From Ramlibacter pinisoli (GTDB lineage Bacteria; Pseudomonadota; Gammaproteobacteria; Burkholderiales; Burkholderiaceae_C), in the NCBI RefSeq assembly GCF_009758015.1, contig NZ_WSEL01000011.1, forward strand, positions 1 to 64,000: a DNA stretch of 64,000 nt, read 5' to 3'. The notes under the pieces are model-generated. The model made no database searches. It saw only the letters and a program-made list of their open reading frames with translations, and was not told the DNA's origin. Position numbers and translations under genes: made by a program. Shown here one piece after another: positions 60,951-64,000 of the stretch (the stretch's first letter is position 1; each line of letters starts with the position of its first letter).

Positions 60951-61645
60951 GGTGTGTTGAGTTGGGCCAGGCGCTGCGGCGTCCCGACATCGGTCCAGGG
61001 GCCGGCGTAGAGCTCCGCGCTGACCAGCCCATTGTCCATCGCCTGCCGCAGCATGGGGGCCAGCGGCACTTTCAGGCCGTCCGGGTTGCCGGCCGGCAGG
61101 CTGGCGAAGAAGGCGCGCCGGTACAGGCCGATGGTGGAGTAGGTGTGGCGCGCCGCGCCGCCATTGCGCGCCAGCCCGTCCTGCAGGCCGAAGTCGCCGC
61201 CCGGGTTGTGCTGCGGGTTGGCCACCAGGTACAGGTGGGCCAGCTTGCCGCCGGCGGCGAAGGCCTGCAGCGCCGCGCGCGGGAAGGCGAAGCCCGGCAC
61301 GTAGACGTCGCCGGCGACGACCCAGAAGACCTCGTCCAGCAGCGGCAGCGCGCGGGCGATGCCGCCGGCGGTCTCCAGCGCGCCGCCGAAGTCGCGCCCC
61401 TCGTGCGAGTAGTGCAGCTGCAGCGCACCGGCCGCCGGTCCGCAGCGCTGCTCGATCTGCTCGCCCAGCCAGGCGGTGTTGACCACGGCGTCGGCGTAGC
61501 CGGCCCGTGCCAGCGCCTCCAGGTGCCAGCCGATCAGGGGCCGGCCGCGCACCGCCAGCAGCGGCTTGGGACAGTGGTCGGTGAGGGGCCGCATGCGTTC
61601 GCCGCGGCCGGCGGCCAGCACCATGGCCTGCGCGGGTCCGCTCAC
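60947..61645 (-). CDS. murU: N-acetylmuramate alpha-1-phosphate uridylyltransferase MurU
   Basis: 232 aa sugar-phosphate nucleotidyltransferase. It has AMVLAAGRGERMRPLTDHCPKPLLAVRGRPLIGWHLEAL at the start, GGALETAGGIA and VVAGDVYV. MurU makes UDP-MurNAc from the AmgK product in cell-wall recycling, bypassing MurA. Its partner amgK is at 50101. The GTG start overlaps the stop of the gene upstream (GTGA). Confidence 0.9.
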   Translation of the reverse strand: MSGPAQAMVLAAGRGERMRPLTDHCPKPLLAVRGRPLIGWHLEALARAGYADAVVNTAWLGEQIEQRCGPAAGALQLHYSHEGRDFGGALETAGGIARALPLLDEVFWVVAGDVYVPGFAFPRAALQAFAAGGKLAHLYLVANPQHNPGGDFGLQDGLARNGGAARHTYSTIGLYRRAFFASLPAGNPDGLKVPLAPMLRQAMDNGLVSAELYAGPWTDVGTPQRLAQLNTP

Positions 61646-62004
61646 TCGTCGCCTTCCCCGCGGTCCAGGGAACGCTGCTCGGTCCATTCGGGCTGGAAGC
61701 GCTGCACCAGCGCGAACATCAGCCCGCGCGCCTTGGCCGACAGGTCGCCATCGCCGTGCGACAGGTAGACGTCGATGCTGGCGCTGCGCTCGCCGGCGTG
61801 GGTGTGCAGGCACACGTGCGAACCGGTCAGCAGCAGGGCGGCGTCCAGGCCGTCGGCCGACGGCCGCACCAGGTCATGGCCGACCGGCAGCCCCACCGCC
61901 TCGGCGGCCTGTCGGCACCAGGGCCCGAGCTGGGTGGCGTCGTTCAGCCAGCGCGGCTCGCAGCGGCACTGGTACAGATCGGCGGTCAGGTGCAGGCCTC
62001 GCAT
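61642..62004 (-). CDS. S-adenosylmethionine decarboxylase (SpeD)-like protein
   Basis: 120 aa, the short bacterial SpeD form. RGLHLTADLYQC begins the domain. The processing site reads LLTGSHVCLHTHAGERSASIDVYLS, with the pyruvoyl-forming serine in GSH rather than the usual ESH. LSAKARGLMFALVQRFQP ends it. Classic SpeD makes decarboxylated SAM for spermidine. Overlaps with murU place it in one operon. No speE is nearby, so SAM decarboxylation is likely but not certain. Confidence 0.82.
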   Translation of the reverse strand: MRGLHLTADLYQCRCEPRWLNDATQLGPWCRQAAEAVGLPVGHDLVRPSADGLDAALLLTGSHVCLHTHAGERSASIDVYLSHGDGDLSAKARGLMFALVQRFQPEWTEQRSLDRGEGDE

Positions 62005-62102
62005 CCCGGACACTGTAGACCATGGGGCGATGCGGCGGCCGCCGGACGGCCGGGACAGCCCAGCCGGTAAAATCTCGGGTTTTCCCGCAGCCCCCTCCCC
62101 CC

Positions 62103-64000
<1,898 letters not shown>

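Overview
The window reads as a high-GC betaproteobacterial chromosome segment around the replication origin. It most likely comes from the Burkholderiales, probably a Comamonadaceae such as a Ramlibacter- or Variovorax-like organism; this is inferred from gene families and order, not from a database search. Markers are the dnaA-dnaN-gyrB / rpmH-rnpA-yidD-yidC-mnmE core, a Bug-type (TTT) periplasmic binding protein, metX-metW, a MaeB-type malic enzyme and lptD-surA-rsmA.

Layout. Bases 1-1,715 hold the start of pntB and all of pntA on the minus strand. Bases 1,874-12,061 are a TetR regulator followed by a tight plus-strand catabolic operon: Gfo/Idh/MocA dehydrogenase, DUF993 aldolase-like protein, ACMSD-like amidohydrolase, Bug binding protein, PEP carboxylase, sugar isomerase-like TIM barrel and glycerate 2-kinase. 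A porin follows on the minus strand (12,406-13,596). Bases 14,227-16,379 hold an N-terminally truncated pyruvate kinase and an intact enolase. Together these genes would take glycerate to 2-phosphoglycerate, PEP and oxaloacetate. A palindrome TTCAC-N5-GTGAA lies between pntA and tetR, at the operon promoter and twice upstream of the porin, which suggests one TetR-type regulon. Bases 16,380-18,357 are a small odd region with a tandem-repeat protein, a DUF3800 gene and a fragment resembling the end of gyrB.

Bases 18,358-28,380 are the origin core: gyrB, dnaN and dnaA on minus; rpmH, rnpA, yidD, yidC and mnmE on plus. DnaA boxes lie between dnaA and rpmH, REP-like inverted repeats flank dnaN, and rnpA carries a hairpin-rich in-frame insertion.

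Bases 28,526-64,000 are mostly ordinary chromosome. They hold cell-envelope genes (kdsD-kdsC-lptC, amgK, lptD-surA, murU), a KefB-like antiporter, a TetR/MBL pair, a glycine-rich RRM protein, an ECF sigma factor with a zf-HC2 partner, an ammonium transporter, a Mn2+ exporter behind a yybP-ykoY riboswitch, metX-metW behind a SAM-II pseudoknot and terminator, chrA, a partial tetronate pathway (denD-otnI), several enzymes and transporters, a secreted barnase-like RNase with its barstar, maeB, pepP, an AdoMetDC-like protein and the first 632 codons of transketolase.
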